Assembly: GCF_001666835.1 (NCBI RefSeq)
Contig: NZ_LZJF01000196.1
Span: forward strand, 55,097-119,096
Origin: Mycobacterium sp. E3251
GTDB taxonomy: Bacteria > Actinomycetota > Actinomycetes > Mycobacteriales > Mycobacteriaceae
Length of the DNA stretch: 64,000 nucleotides
Direction: 5' to 3'
The first letter of the stretch is position 1. Each line of letters starts with the position of its first letter. A program made the translations under genes and the position numbers. Positions 31,852 through 38,601 of the stretch are shown one piece after another. Under the pieces are notes generated by a model. That model saw nothing but the letters and a program-made list of their open reading frames with translations. It ran no database searches and was not told where the DNA came from.

Positions 31852-32712
31852 ATGAGCATTGCTTCTGTCCTCATACCCAGCGACAAACCGGAAAGCCCGG
31901 CGGCCGGTTCGGCCGCCGGACCCCGCTACTCGCTCTTGCTGTCCACCGACGCCAGCATGATCGAGGCCGCGCAGCGGCTCCGGTACGACGTTTTCACCAG
32001 CACGCCCGGCTTCGCGCTGCCGGCGAACGATTACCAACGACGCGACGTCGACAGCTTCGATGAGCACTGCGACCACCTGTTGGTCCGCGACGACGACACC
32101 GGTGAACTGGTCGGTTGTTACCGCATGCTGGCCCCGGCGGGCGCGATCGCGGCCGGAGGGCTCTACACCGCGACGGAATTCGACATCCGCGCTTTCGACC
32201 CGCTCAGGCCATCGCTGGTGGAGATGGGACGCGCAGTGGTGCGCGAGGGTCACCGCAACGGCGCCGTTGTGCTGCTGATGTGGGCGGGCATCCTGGCCTA
32301 CTTGGATCGCTACGGCTACGACTACGTGACCGGCTGCGTGTCGGTGCCCATCGGCGGGGATTCCGACGACCCGGAAAACCGCGTGCCGGGCCATCAGCTA
32401 CGCGGCGTACGCGACTTCATCCTGAGCCGGCACGCCGCCCCGGCGCAGTACCGGGTGCGTCCGTACCGGCCGGTGATCGTCGACGGCACCGCCCTCGACG
32501 ACATCCCGGCCCCGGCACGGCCGTCGGTCCCGGCGCTGATGCGCGGGTACCTGCGGTTGGGCGCCCAGGTGTGCGGCGAGCCCGCGCACGACCCCGACTT
32601 CGGCGTCGGCGATTTCTGCGTCCTGCTGGACAAGCGGCGGGCCGATACCCGATACCTGAAGCGGCTGCGCTCCGTGTCGGCCGCCGCGCAGCTGGCGGGC
32701 GACGACCGATGA
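31852..32712 (+). CDS. GNAT-fold N-acyltransferase, OlsB/hemolysin-like (Rv3027c-like)
   Basis: A 286-residue acetyltransferase-like protein of the PF13444 group, which includes ornithine N-acyltransferases. Motifs are RYSLLLSTDASMIEAAQRLR, YDVFTSTPGFALPANDYQRR, VEMGRAVVREGHR and MWAGILAYLDRYGYDYVTGC, then CVSVPIGGDSDD. Family members acylate an amino acid as the first step of an ornithine-lipid-like pathway, and the next gene is a PlsC acyltransferase with ATGA overlap, which fits such a two-step lipid pathway (OlsB-OlsA like). The exact acyl acceptor is unknown. The ATG gives the best N-terminus. Confidence 0.86.
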   Translation: MSIASVLIPSDKPESPAAGSAAGPRYSLLLSTDASMIEAAQRLRYDVFTSTPGFALPANDYQRRDVDSFDEHCDHLLVRDDDTGELVGCYRMLAPAGAIAAGGLYTATEFDIRAFDPLRPSLVEMGRAVVREGHRNGAVVLLMWAGILAYLDRYGYDYVTGCVSVPIGGDSDDPENRVPGHQLRGVRDFILSRHAAPAQYRVRPYRPVIVDGTALDDIPAPARPSVPALMRGYLRLGAQVCGEPAHDPDFGVGDFCVLLDKRRADTRYLKRLRSVSAAAQLAGDDR

Positions 32713-33557
32713 ACACTTCCGCTCGCACCGGGCACTCCTGGCTACCGCGCGCCTCGTGTGACGCCGGTTGCGTGAGCGCCGGCGACGTGGTCGCGTCTCC
32801 GCCGCTGTTGGTGGCGCTGCGGGTGACGCTCCGGGTCATGCTGGCGCTGCTGCTGGCGCCGGGGGTGGTGCTGCTGGCGATACCGCTGCCGGGCCGGACC
32901 CGCGTGCAGCGCATCTATTGCCGGATGGTGTTGCGCTGTTTCGGAATCCGGATCACGGTGACCGGCAGCCCGATACGCAATTTGCGCGGCGTCTTGGTGG
33001 TCAGCCCGCACATGTCGTGGCTCGACGTCTTCGCCATCGGGTCGGTGTTGCCCGGTTCTTTCGTCGCCCGGGCCGACATGTTCTCCGGGCTCGCCACGGG
33101 GACGGTGGCCCGCATCCTGAAGATCATCCCGATCGAGCGGTCCAGTCTGCGGCGGTTGCCCGCGGTGGTGAACACCGTCGCCCGCCGGCTGCACGACGGC
33201 CAGACGGTCGTGTGCTTCCCGGAGGGCACCACCTGGTGTGGTCGGGACGGCGGGGCGTTCTATCCCGCGATGTTCCAGGCGGCGATCGACGCCGGCCGGC
33301 CGGTGCAGCCGCTTCGGCTGACCTACCACCACGTCGACGGCAGCGTCTCGACCGTGCCTGCTTTCGTCGGCGACGAGACACTGGGGCGGTCCATCCGCAG
33401 ATTGCTCGCCGTGCGGCGCACGCTGGCGCGGGTGCACGTCGAATCTCTGCAGCTCCCGGGAGCCGATCGGCGAGCGTTGGCGAGCCGCTGCCAGTCGGTG
33501 GTGGGCGTCGGAGCGCCCCGGCCCGCTGGTCAAGGGCCCATGCTGGTGGCCTCCTGA
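32709..33557 (+). CDS. 1-acyl-sn-glycerol-3-phosphate acyltransferase-like (PlsC, Rv3026c-like)
   Basis: A 282-residue acyltransferase. A hydrophobic N-terminal helix (LRVTLRVMLALLLAPGVVLLA) precedes the catalytic H-x4-D (VVSPHMSWLDVFAIG near residue 100), and further motifs FVARADM, IPIERSS and VCFPEGTTW correspond to the PlsC blocks II-IV. With the upstream GNAT gene it may form an OlsBA-like pathway making an acylated amino-acid lipid, rather than acting in phosphatidic-acid synthesis. Start overlaps the previous stop as ATGA. A 45-bp palindromic repeat lies just after the stop. Confidence 0.88.
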   Translation: MNTSARTGHSWLPRASCDAGCVSAGDVVASPPLLVALRVTLRVMLALLLAPGVVLLAIPLPGRTRVQRIYCRMVLRCFGIRITVTGSPIRNLRGVLVVSPHMSWLDVFAIGSVLPGSFVARADMFSGLATGTVARILKIIPIERSSLRRLPAVVNTVARRLHDGQTVVCFPEGTTWCGRDGGAFYPAMFQAAIDAGRPVQPLRLTYHHVDGSVSTVPAFVGDETLGRSIRRLLAVRRTLARVHVESLQLPGADRRALASRCQSVVGVGAPRPAGQGPMLVAS

Positions 33558-33564
33558 CCAAATA

Positions 33565-33609
33565 GTGGCGACCCGCGGCGCCCGGCTCCGCCGCGCTTGC
33601 GATCGCCAC
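33565..33609. repeat. 45-bp GC-rich palindromic intergenic element, copy 1
   Basis: Arms GTGGCGA (33565-33571) and TCGCCAC (33603-33609) flank a GC-rich core. The whole 45 bases match the element at 51307-51351 with about six differences, including paired changes in the arms. It lies between the plsC-like stop and the cysteine desulfurase. Confidence 0.6.
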
Positions 33610-33663
33610 GACCGAACAGTGCCTCCGGAGGCCCCTCGACCAGCCGGTATCGTGGGTCGCGTC

Positions 33664-34866
33664 ATGGTCTACCTGGATCACGCGGCTACCACGCCGATGC
33701 ACCCCGCCGCCGTCGAGGCGATGACGGCGGTGCTCGGCACGGTCGGCAACGCCTCCTCGCTACACACCAGCGGCCGGACGGCGAGGCGGCGCATCGAGGA
33801 ATCCCGCGAGCTGATCGCCGACCGGCTGGGCGCCCGGCCATCCGAGGTCATCTTCACCGCGGGCGGGACCGAAAGCGACAACCTGGCGGTCAAGGGCATC
33901 TATTGGGCCCGCCGCGACGCCGAACCAAGCCGTCGGCGCATCATCACCAGCGAGGTGGAACACCACGCCGTGCTGGATTCCGTGAACTGGCTCGTCGAAC
34001 ACGAAGGCGCCGAGGTGACCTGGCTGCCGACCGCCGCCGACGGATCGGTGTCGGTGACGGCGCTGCGTGACGCGCTGCGCAGCCACGACGACGTCGCGCT
34101 GGTATCGGTGATGTGGGCCAACAACGAGGTCGGCACCGTCATGCCGGCCGCCGAGCTCGCCACCGTCGCGGCCGAATTCGGGGTTCCGATGCACAGCGAC
34201 GCCGTTCAGGCGGTGGGACAGCTGCCGGTGGCCTTCGCCGCCAGCGGGCTTTCGGCGATGAGCGTGGCCGCGCACAAATTCGGCGGCCCTCCCGGCGTGG
34301 GGGCGTTGCTGCTGCGCCGCGACGTGGCGTGTGCGCCGCTGGCCCATGGCGGCGGACAGGAGCGCGACATTCGCTCCGGCACCGCCGATGTCGCCGGGGC
34401 GGTCGGCATGGCGACCGCGGCCCGCATCGCGGTGGACGGCCTCGAGACCAACGGCGCGCGGCTGCGGGCGTTGCGTGATCGCCTGATCGACGGGGTGCTG
34501 ACCGGCATCGACGACGTCGGCCTCAACGGTGCCCGCGACCCGTCCCCCGCAACCGGGAGGTACCCCCAGCGGTTGCCGGGCAACGCGCACTTCACCTTCC
34601 GCGGTTGTGAAGGTGACTCGCTGTTGATGCTGTTGGACGCCAACGGAATCGAGTGTTCGACCGGATCTGCGTGCACCGCCGGTGTCGCGCAGCCGTCGCA
34701 TGTGTTGCTCGCGATGGGGGCCGACCCGGCGAGCGCCCGCGGTTCCCTACGAATGTCTTTGGGGCACACCAGCGTTGATGCTGACGTCGATGCGGTGTTG
34801 CAGGTGCTGCCCGCGGCGGTGGACCGCGCCCGCCGTGCCGCCCTGGCCGCCGCGGGAGCTCCCTAA
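33664..34866 (+). CDS. iscS: Cysteine desulfurase (NifS/IscS family)
   Basis: PLP enzyme releasing sulfur from cysteine as an enzyme-bound persulfide. The 400-residue protein begins MVYLDHAATTPMHPAAVEAM, has FTAGGTESDN, the PLP lysine in VAAHKFGGPPG (Lys205), GGGQERDIRSGT, and the active-site cysteine loop CSTGSACTAG (Cys337). The immediately following mnmA gene suggests it feeds sulfur for tRNA 2-thiolation. It corresponds to Rv3025c. The ATG used matches the family N-terminus; upstream codons are not conserved-looking. Confidence 0.95.
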   Translation: MVYLDHAATTPMHPAAVEAMTAVLGTVGNASSLHTSGRTARRRIEESRELIADRLGARPSEVIFTAGGTESDNLAVKGIYWARRDAEPSRRRIITSEVEHHAVLDSVNWLVEHEGAEVTWLPTAADGSVSVTALRDALRSHDDVALVSVMWANNEVGTVMPAAELATVAAEFGVPMHSDAVQAVGQLPVAFAASGLSAMSVAAHKFGGPPGVGALLLRRDVACAPLAHGGGQERDIRSGTADVAGAVGMATAARIAVDGLETNGARLRALRDRLIDGVLTGIDDVGLNGARDPSPATGRYPQRLPGNAHFTFRGCEGDSLLMLLDANGIECSTGSACTAGVAQPSHVLLAMGADPASARGSLRMSLGHTSVDADVDAVLQVLPAAVDRARRAALAAAGAP

Positions 34867-35943
34867 GTGAGGGTCCTTGCCGCGATGAGTGGTGGCGTCG
34901 ACTCGTCGGTCGCCGCTGCCCGCATGGTCGACGCCGGGCATGACGTGGTCGGCGTGCACCTGGCGCTGTCGACCGCGCCCGGCACGTTGCGCACCGGCTC
35001 GCGGGGGTGCTGTTCCAAAGAGGACGCCTCGGACGCGAGTCGCGTCGCTGATGTTCTCGGAATCCCTTTCTACGTATGGGATTTCGCCGAGAGGTTCCAG
35101 GCGGACGTGATCGACGACTTCGTGTCGTCCTACGCGCGCGGCGAAACGCCCAACCCCTGCGTGCGGTGCAACCAGCGAATCAAATTCTCGGCGCTGTCGG
35201 CGAAAGCCCTTGCGCTGGGCTTCGACACGGTGGCCACCGGCCACTACGCCAGGCTTTCCGGCGGGCGGCTGCGCCGCGCGGTCGATGGCGACAAGGACCA
35301 GTCCTACGTGCTGGCCGTGCTGACCGCCGACCAGCTCCGCCACGCCACGTTTCCGATCGGCGACACCCCGAAGGCGCAGATCCGCGCCGAAGCCGCCCGG
35401 CGCGGCCTCGCGGTCGCCGAAAAGCCGGACAGCCACGACATCTGCTTCATCCCGTCCGGGAACACCCGGGCATTCCTGGGCGAGCGCATCGCGGTCCGCC
35501 GTGGCACCGTCGTCGGCGCCGACGGCGCGGTCCTCGCGGAGCACGACGGAGTGCACGGCTTCACCATCGGCCAGCGCAAAGGCCTGGGCATCGCGGGGCC
35601 GGGGCCCGACGGCCGCCCACGCTATGTGACGGCCATCGACGCCGACACCGCGACCGTGCGGGTGGGGGAGGCGGCCGACCTCGACGTGCGCGAGTTGCGG
35701 GGGCGCGAGCCGGTCTTCACCGCTGGCCGACCGCCGTCCGGTCCCGTCGAGTGCGTGGTGCAGGTGCGGGCTCACGGTGAAACTGTCGGTGCCGTAGCGG
35801 AATTGGTGCACGACGAGCTGGTCGTGCGGTTGCGCGCCGCGCTGCGCGGCGTCGCGTGTGGTCAGACGCTGGTGCTCTACCGTCCCGACCCGGACGGTGA
35901 CGAAGTGCTTGGCAGCGCCACCATCGCCGCCACCGCGGGCTAG
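34867..35943 (+). CDS. mnmA: tRNA-specific 2-thiouridylase
   Basis: Thiolates U34 of tRNA Lys, Glu and Gln with persulfide sulfur from a cysteine desulfurase. The 358-residue protein has the PP-loop MRVLAAMSGGVDSSVAAARM at the N-terminus, NPCVRCNQRIKF with the catalytic Cys region, GHYARL, DKDQSYVL, KPDSHDICFIPSGNTRAFL with the second Cys, and TIGQRKGLGI. The GTG directly follows the desulfurase stop, so translation is coupled. Its stop TAG shares CTAG with the convergent lpqA stop, an overlap of 4 bases. Confidence 0.96.
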   Translation: MRVLAAMSGGVDSSVAAARMVDAGHDVVGVHLALSTAPGTLRTGSRGCCSKEDASDASRVADVLGIPFYVWDFAERFQADVIDDFVSSYARGETPNPCVRCNQRIKFSALSAKALALGFDTVATGHYARLSGGRLRRAVDGDKDQSYVLAVLTADQLRHATFPIGDTPKAQIRAEAARRGLAVAEKPDSHDICFIPSGNTRAFLGERIAVRRGTVVGADGAVLAEHDGVHGFTIGQRKGLGIAGPGPDGRPRYVTAIDADTATVRVGEAADLDVRELRGREPVFTAGRPPSGPVECVVQVRAHGETVGAVAELVHDELVVRLRAALRGVACGQTLVLYRPDPDGDEVLGSATIAATAG

Positions 35944-36575
35944 TTCGGCACGTTCGCGGCGATGTTCGTCATCACGATGTCGGACACCGATTGCGCAAAG
36001 CCGCAGAACGTGACCTCCAGAATGGCCACCGAACGCTGCCGATAGTCGCGGCCGCAGCCACCGGGCCGCAGGTGCAGCGAACCGGCGTCGGCCTTCCAGT
36101 CGCCGACGTATTGCTGGCCGGACGAGCCGTTCGCGCAGTCCCCGACCGTGGTCACCAACGCACCGAACGCGCGCCGTGCGGTGTCGACGTCCCGGTAGGC
36201 CGCCGCCCCTTCTGAGATCAGCGCGCCGTCGGGCGGGTCCTGGAAGGTCGTCTTGTGGAACTCTTCGACCTCGGGCCCGAACGTCGCCGTCTCGGCGTAG
36301 ATGAATCGGCATTCGCGCGGCGTGGTGTCGGCGAGTGCGTCGATGTCAACCAGGCTGGTGCCGTCCATCGAGGGGATGATCGTGAGGTGCTCGCCGGCGC
36401 CGGTGATCGCGCGCATCCGCGACTGGTCCAGCAGGACCGTGTCGACGTTGACCCCCTGCACGGCGCCGCGCGGGGCACCGTATCCGGCCACCGCCGCGCC
36501 GTCCACCACCCGGGTGCACGCGGCAGCCAGCACCACCGCCCCGCACCACAGCAGCGGCCGTGCCAATCTCGCCAT
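35940..36575 (-). CDS. lpqA: Lipoprotein with PknH-like sensor domain (LpqA)
   Basis: A 211-residue lipoprotein. Signal sequence MARLARPLLWCGAVVLAAAC carries the lipobox LAAAC, with Cys20 as the lipidation site. The mature part matches the extracellular PknH_C sensor domain: VNVDTVLLDQSRMRAITGAG, CRFIYAETATFGPEVEEFHK, and Cys pairs (CANGSS, GGCGRDYR, FCGFAQSVSD). The function of these extracytoplasmic domains is probably ligand or cell-wall sensing. An alternative GTG start 9 bases upstream exists. It is divergent from a MetE-like gene. Confidence 0.86.
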   Translation of the reverse strand: MARLARPLLWCGAVVLAAACTRVVDGAAVAGYGAPRGAVQGVNVDTVLLDQSRMRAITGAGEHLTIIPSMDGTSLVDIDALADTTPRECRFIYAETATFGPEVEEFHKTTFQDPPDGALISEGAAAYRDVDTARRAFGALVTTVGDCANGSSGQQYVGDWKADAGSLHLRPGGCGRDYRQRSVAILEVTFCGFAQSVSDIVMTNIAANVPN

Positions 36576-36681
36576 CCTCGACACGTTTCGCACCCTTCTG
36601 GCGTCGAACCTACCCGTGCGGACGCGCGGCAGACACCCCTGGTCACGGGCGTCCGCGGTGACGTCGAATACGGTTGGGCGG

Positions 36682-37695
36682 GTGAGTGTTTTCGCGAGCG
36701 GCAGCGGCATCGGGTCGTGGCCCGGGATCAAGCCCCGGGAGGCCGCCGAGGTCGTCGTCGGTGAGCTGGCCGGCGGGCTGCCCCACATCGTCGAGCTGCC
36801 CGCCCGCGGAGTGGGCGCCGACATGCTCGGCCGGGCCGGCGCGCTGCTGATCGATGTGGCCATCGACATCGTGCCGCGCGGCTATCGAGTTGCCTCCCGG
36901 CCCGGCGCCGTCACCCGCCGCGCCGTCAGCCTCCTCGACGAGGACATGGACGCGCTGGAAGAGGCCTGGGAGGTGGCCGGCCTGGGTGGCGGCGACCGCG
37001 TGCTCAAGGTGCAGGCTCCCGGGCCGATCACGCTGGCCGCCGAGCTCGAGCTGGCCAACGGCCACCGGGCGATCACCGACCCCGGCGCCGTGCGCGATCT
37101 GGCGGCGTCGTTGGCCGAAGGTGTCGCCGGCCACCGCGCGGCGCTGGCCCGCCGCCTTGAAACGCCGGTGGTGGTGCAGTTCGACGAGCCGTCGCTGCCC
37201 AGGGCATTGGGTGGGCGGCTGGGCGGTGTGACGGCGTTGAGCCCGGTGGCGCCGCTCGACGAAGCGGTGGCCGTGGCCCTGCTCGACACCTGTGTCGCCA
37301 CCGTCGGAGGCGAGGTGCTGTTGCACAGTTGCGCCCCGGAGCTGCCGTGGAAGATGTTGCAGGACAGCAGCTTTGATGCGGTCTCGGTGGACACCAACAC
37401 GTTGGTCGCGGCGGATCTCGACGGTATCGCCGGGTTCGTCGAATCGGGCCGCACGGTCATGCTGGGAGTAATCGCCGCCAGCGCACCGCCGCGGCGGCCG
37501 TCGGCCGAAGAGGTGGCCACCGCGCTGGTCGCGGTGACGGATCGGCTCGGCTTCGCTCGCTCGGCGCTGCGCGACCGCATCGGCGTGACCCCGGCGTGTG
37601 GCCTGGCCGGTGCGACGCCCGAGTGGGCCCGCCTGGCGATCGGGCTGGCCCGCAAGGCGGCCGAGGCTTTCGCCGAGGACCCCGACGCCATCTGA
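36682..37695 (+). CDS. MetE-like (cobalamin-independent methionine synthase C-terminal-like) protein, Rv3015c family
   Basis: A 337-residue TIM-barrel protein with GSWPGIKPREAAEVVVGEL at the N-terminus, VQAPGPITLAAELEL, VVQFDEPSLPRALG (the D-E-P-S motif of the UROD/MetE superfamily) and LHSCAPELPWKML, and a C-terminal VTPACGLAGATPEWARL, the His and Cys positions of the zinc site (H-x-C and the terminal C). It is much shorter than MetE (about 750 residues), lacking the N-terminal half, so it is probably a distinct methyltransferase; mycobacterial homologue Rv3015c is of unknown function. GTG start with GGGCGG upstream. Two ArsR-type palindromes follow the stop. Confidence 0.82.
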   Translation: MSVFASGSGIGSWPGIKPREAAEVVVGELAGGLPHIVELPARGVGADMLGRAGALLIDVAIDIVPRGYRVASRPGAVTRRAVSLLDEDMDALEEAWEVAGLGGGDRVLKVQAPGPITLAAELELANGHRAITDPGAVRDLAASLAEGVAGHRAALARRLETPVVVQFDEPSLPRALGGRLGGVTALSPVAPLDEAVAVALLDTCVATVGGEVLLHSCAPELPWKMLQDSSFDAVSVDTNTLVAADLDGIAGFVESGRTVMLGVIAASAPPRRPSAEEVATALVAVTDRLGFARSALRDRIGVTPACGLAGATPEWARLAIGLARKAAEAFAEDPDAI

Positions 37696-37698
37696 AAG

Positions 37699-37714
37699 GC
37701 AACCAACAAGTTGC
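37699..37714. promoter_or_regulatory. ArsR-type operator, copy 1
   Basis: Palindrome GCAAC-N6-GTTGC, starting 4 bases after the stop of the MetE-like gene. A second copy with GCAACC-N4-GGTTGC lies 46 bases downstream. Together they bracket the probable promoter of the SRPBCC-arsR pair, the expected layout for autoregulation. Confidence 0.6.
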
Positions 37715-37744
37715 GCTTTTGGTGCTGGCGTGCTGGACTCATAG

Positions 37745-37760
37745 GCAACCAGGAGGTTGC
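37745..37760. promoter_or_regulatory. ArsR-type operator, copy 2, containing the Shine-Dalgarno
   Basis: Perfect palindrome GCAACC-N4-GGTTGC whose centre AGGA and right arm include the AGGAGG ribosome site of the SRPBCC gene, 2 bases before its ATG. A bound repressor or the RNA hairpin could therefore affect translation directly. Confidence 0.6.
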
Positions 37761-37762
37761 GT

Positions 37763-38245
37763 ATGAGGATCGAGAAGAGCGTGCTGCTGCGCGCACCGTT
37801 GGAGCGGGTATGGCGGGCCATCAGCGACGCCGACGAATTCGGCCGCTGGTTCGGCGTCCGCTTCGACGGGCCGTTCGTCGCCGGGACATCGGTCGTCGCG
37901 GTGATCAGCCCGACCACGGTCGACGACGAGGTCGCCAAGCGGCAGGAGCCGCACGCCGGGGTGAAAAGCACGTGGCACATCGTCGCGGTCGAGCCGCAAC
38001 GGCGGTTCGCCTATCGCTGGCACCCCTTCGCCGTCGACCCGGACGTCGATTACGGGCGAGAGCCGACGACGCTGGTCGAGTTCACCTTGGCGGAGGCGCC
38101 CGATGGCGTGCTGCTCACCATCACCGAATCCGGATTCGAGGACATTCCCGAAGCGCGCCGCCCGTCCTCGTTCGACGCCAACACCGAGGGGTGGGCTATC
38201 CAGGCGGGCCTGGTGCGCAGGTATGTGGAAGAAGTCCGCGAATGA
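37763..38245 (+). CDS. SRPBCC/AHSA1-like activator-type domain protein
   Basis: A 160-residue SRPBCC protein with RIEKSVLLRAPLERVWRAIS at the start, DADEFGRWFGVRFDG, STWHIVAVEPQRRFAYRW and a C-terminal FDANTEGWAIQAGLVRRYVE helix, matching the AHSA1/SMA_Aha1 group. In actinobacteria such genes are frequently partnered with an ArsR repressor, as here, and may bind a small hydrophobic ligand or toxin. A clean AGGAGG precedes the ATG. The arsR gene overlaps as ATGA. Confidence 0.84.
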   Translation: MRIEKSVLLRAPLERVWRAISDADEFGRWFGVRFDGPFVAGTSVVAVISPTTVDDEVAKRQEPHAGVKSTWHIVAVEPQRRFAYRWHPFAVDPDVDYGREPTTLVEFTLAEAPDGVLLTITESGFEDIPEARRPSSFDANTEGWAIQAGLVRRYVEEVRE

Positions 38246-38565
38246 GCGGGCGCGCCGCCGTGGGCGCGCCGCTCTTCGACGCCCTCGGTGATCCGAACCG
38301 GCTGCGCATCATCGTGCGGCTGTGCGATCTGGGCCCGAGCTCGACATCGCAGCTCACCGGCGCCATTCCGGTCACCCGGCAGGCCGCCAGCAAGCACCTG
38401 CAGCTGCTGGAGTCGGCGGGTTTGGTGACCAGCAGCAAGCGGGGTCGCGAGCGCGTCTGGACGGTGCGGACGGCCCCCCTGGCCCAGGCCAGTGACTACC
38501 TCACCGCGTTGTCGCGCCGGTGGGATGCGGCGGTGGACCGGCTGCGGGCATACGTCGAGGACTGA
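38242..38565 (+). CDS. ArsR-family transcriptional regulator
   Basis: A 107-residue winged-helix regulator. The helix-turn-helix and wing are LFDALGDPNRLRIIVRLCDL, STSQLTGAIPVTRQAASKHLQ and GLVTSSKRGRERVW. It has only one Cys, at residue 28, so metal sensing by a C-x-C motif is unlikely; it belongs to the subgroup paired with SRPBCC proteins. Translation is coupled to that gene (ATGA). It probably represses its own operon through the two upstream palindromes, which is inferred. Confidence 0.87.
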   Translation: MSGRAAVGAPLFDALGDPNRLRIIVRLCDLGPSSTSQLTGAIPVTRQAASKHLQLLESAGLVTSSKRGRERVWTVRTAPLAQASDYLTALSRRWDAAVDRLRAYVED

Positions 38566-38601
38566 GTCGGGAGTGTCGGAGTTCTCGGATAGCCTGCGAG
38601 G

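Noticed and set aside
34747..36312. Minus-strand open frame of 521 codons over mnmA
   Set aside because: Shadow of mnmA and the iscS 3' end; no domain recognisable and the composition is Arg/Gly-rich.
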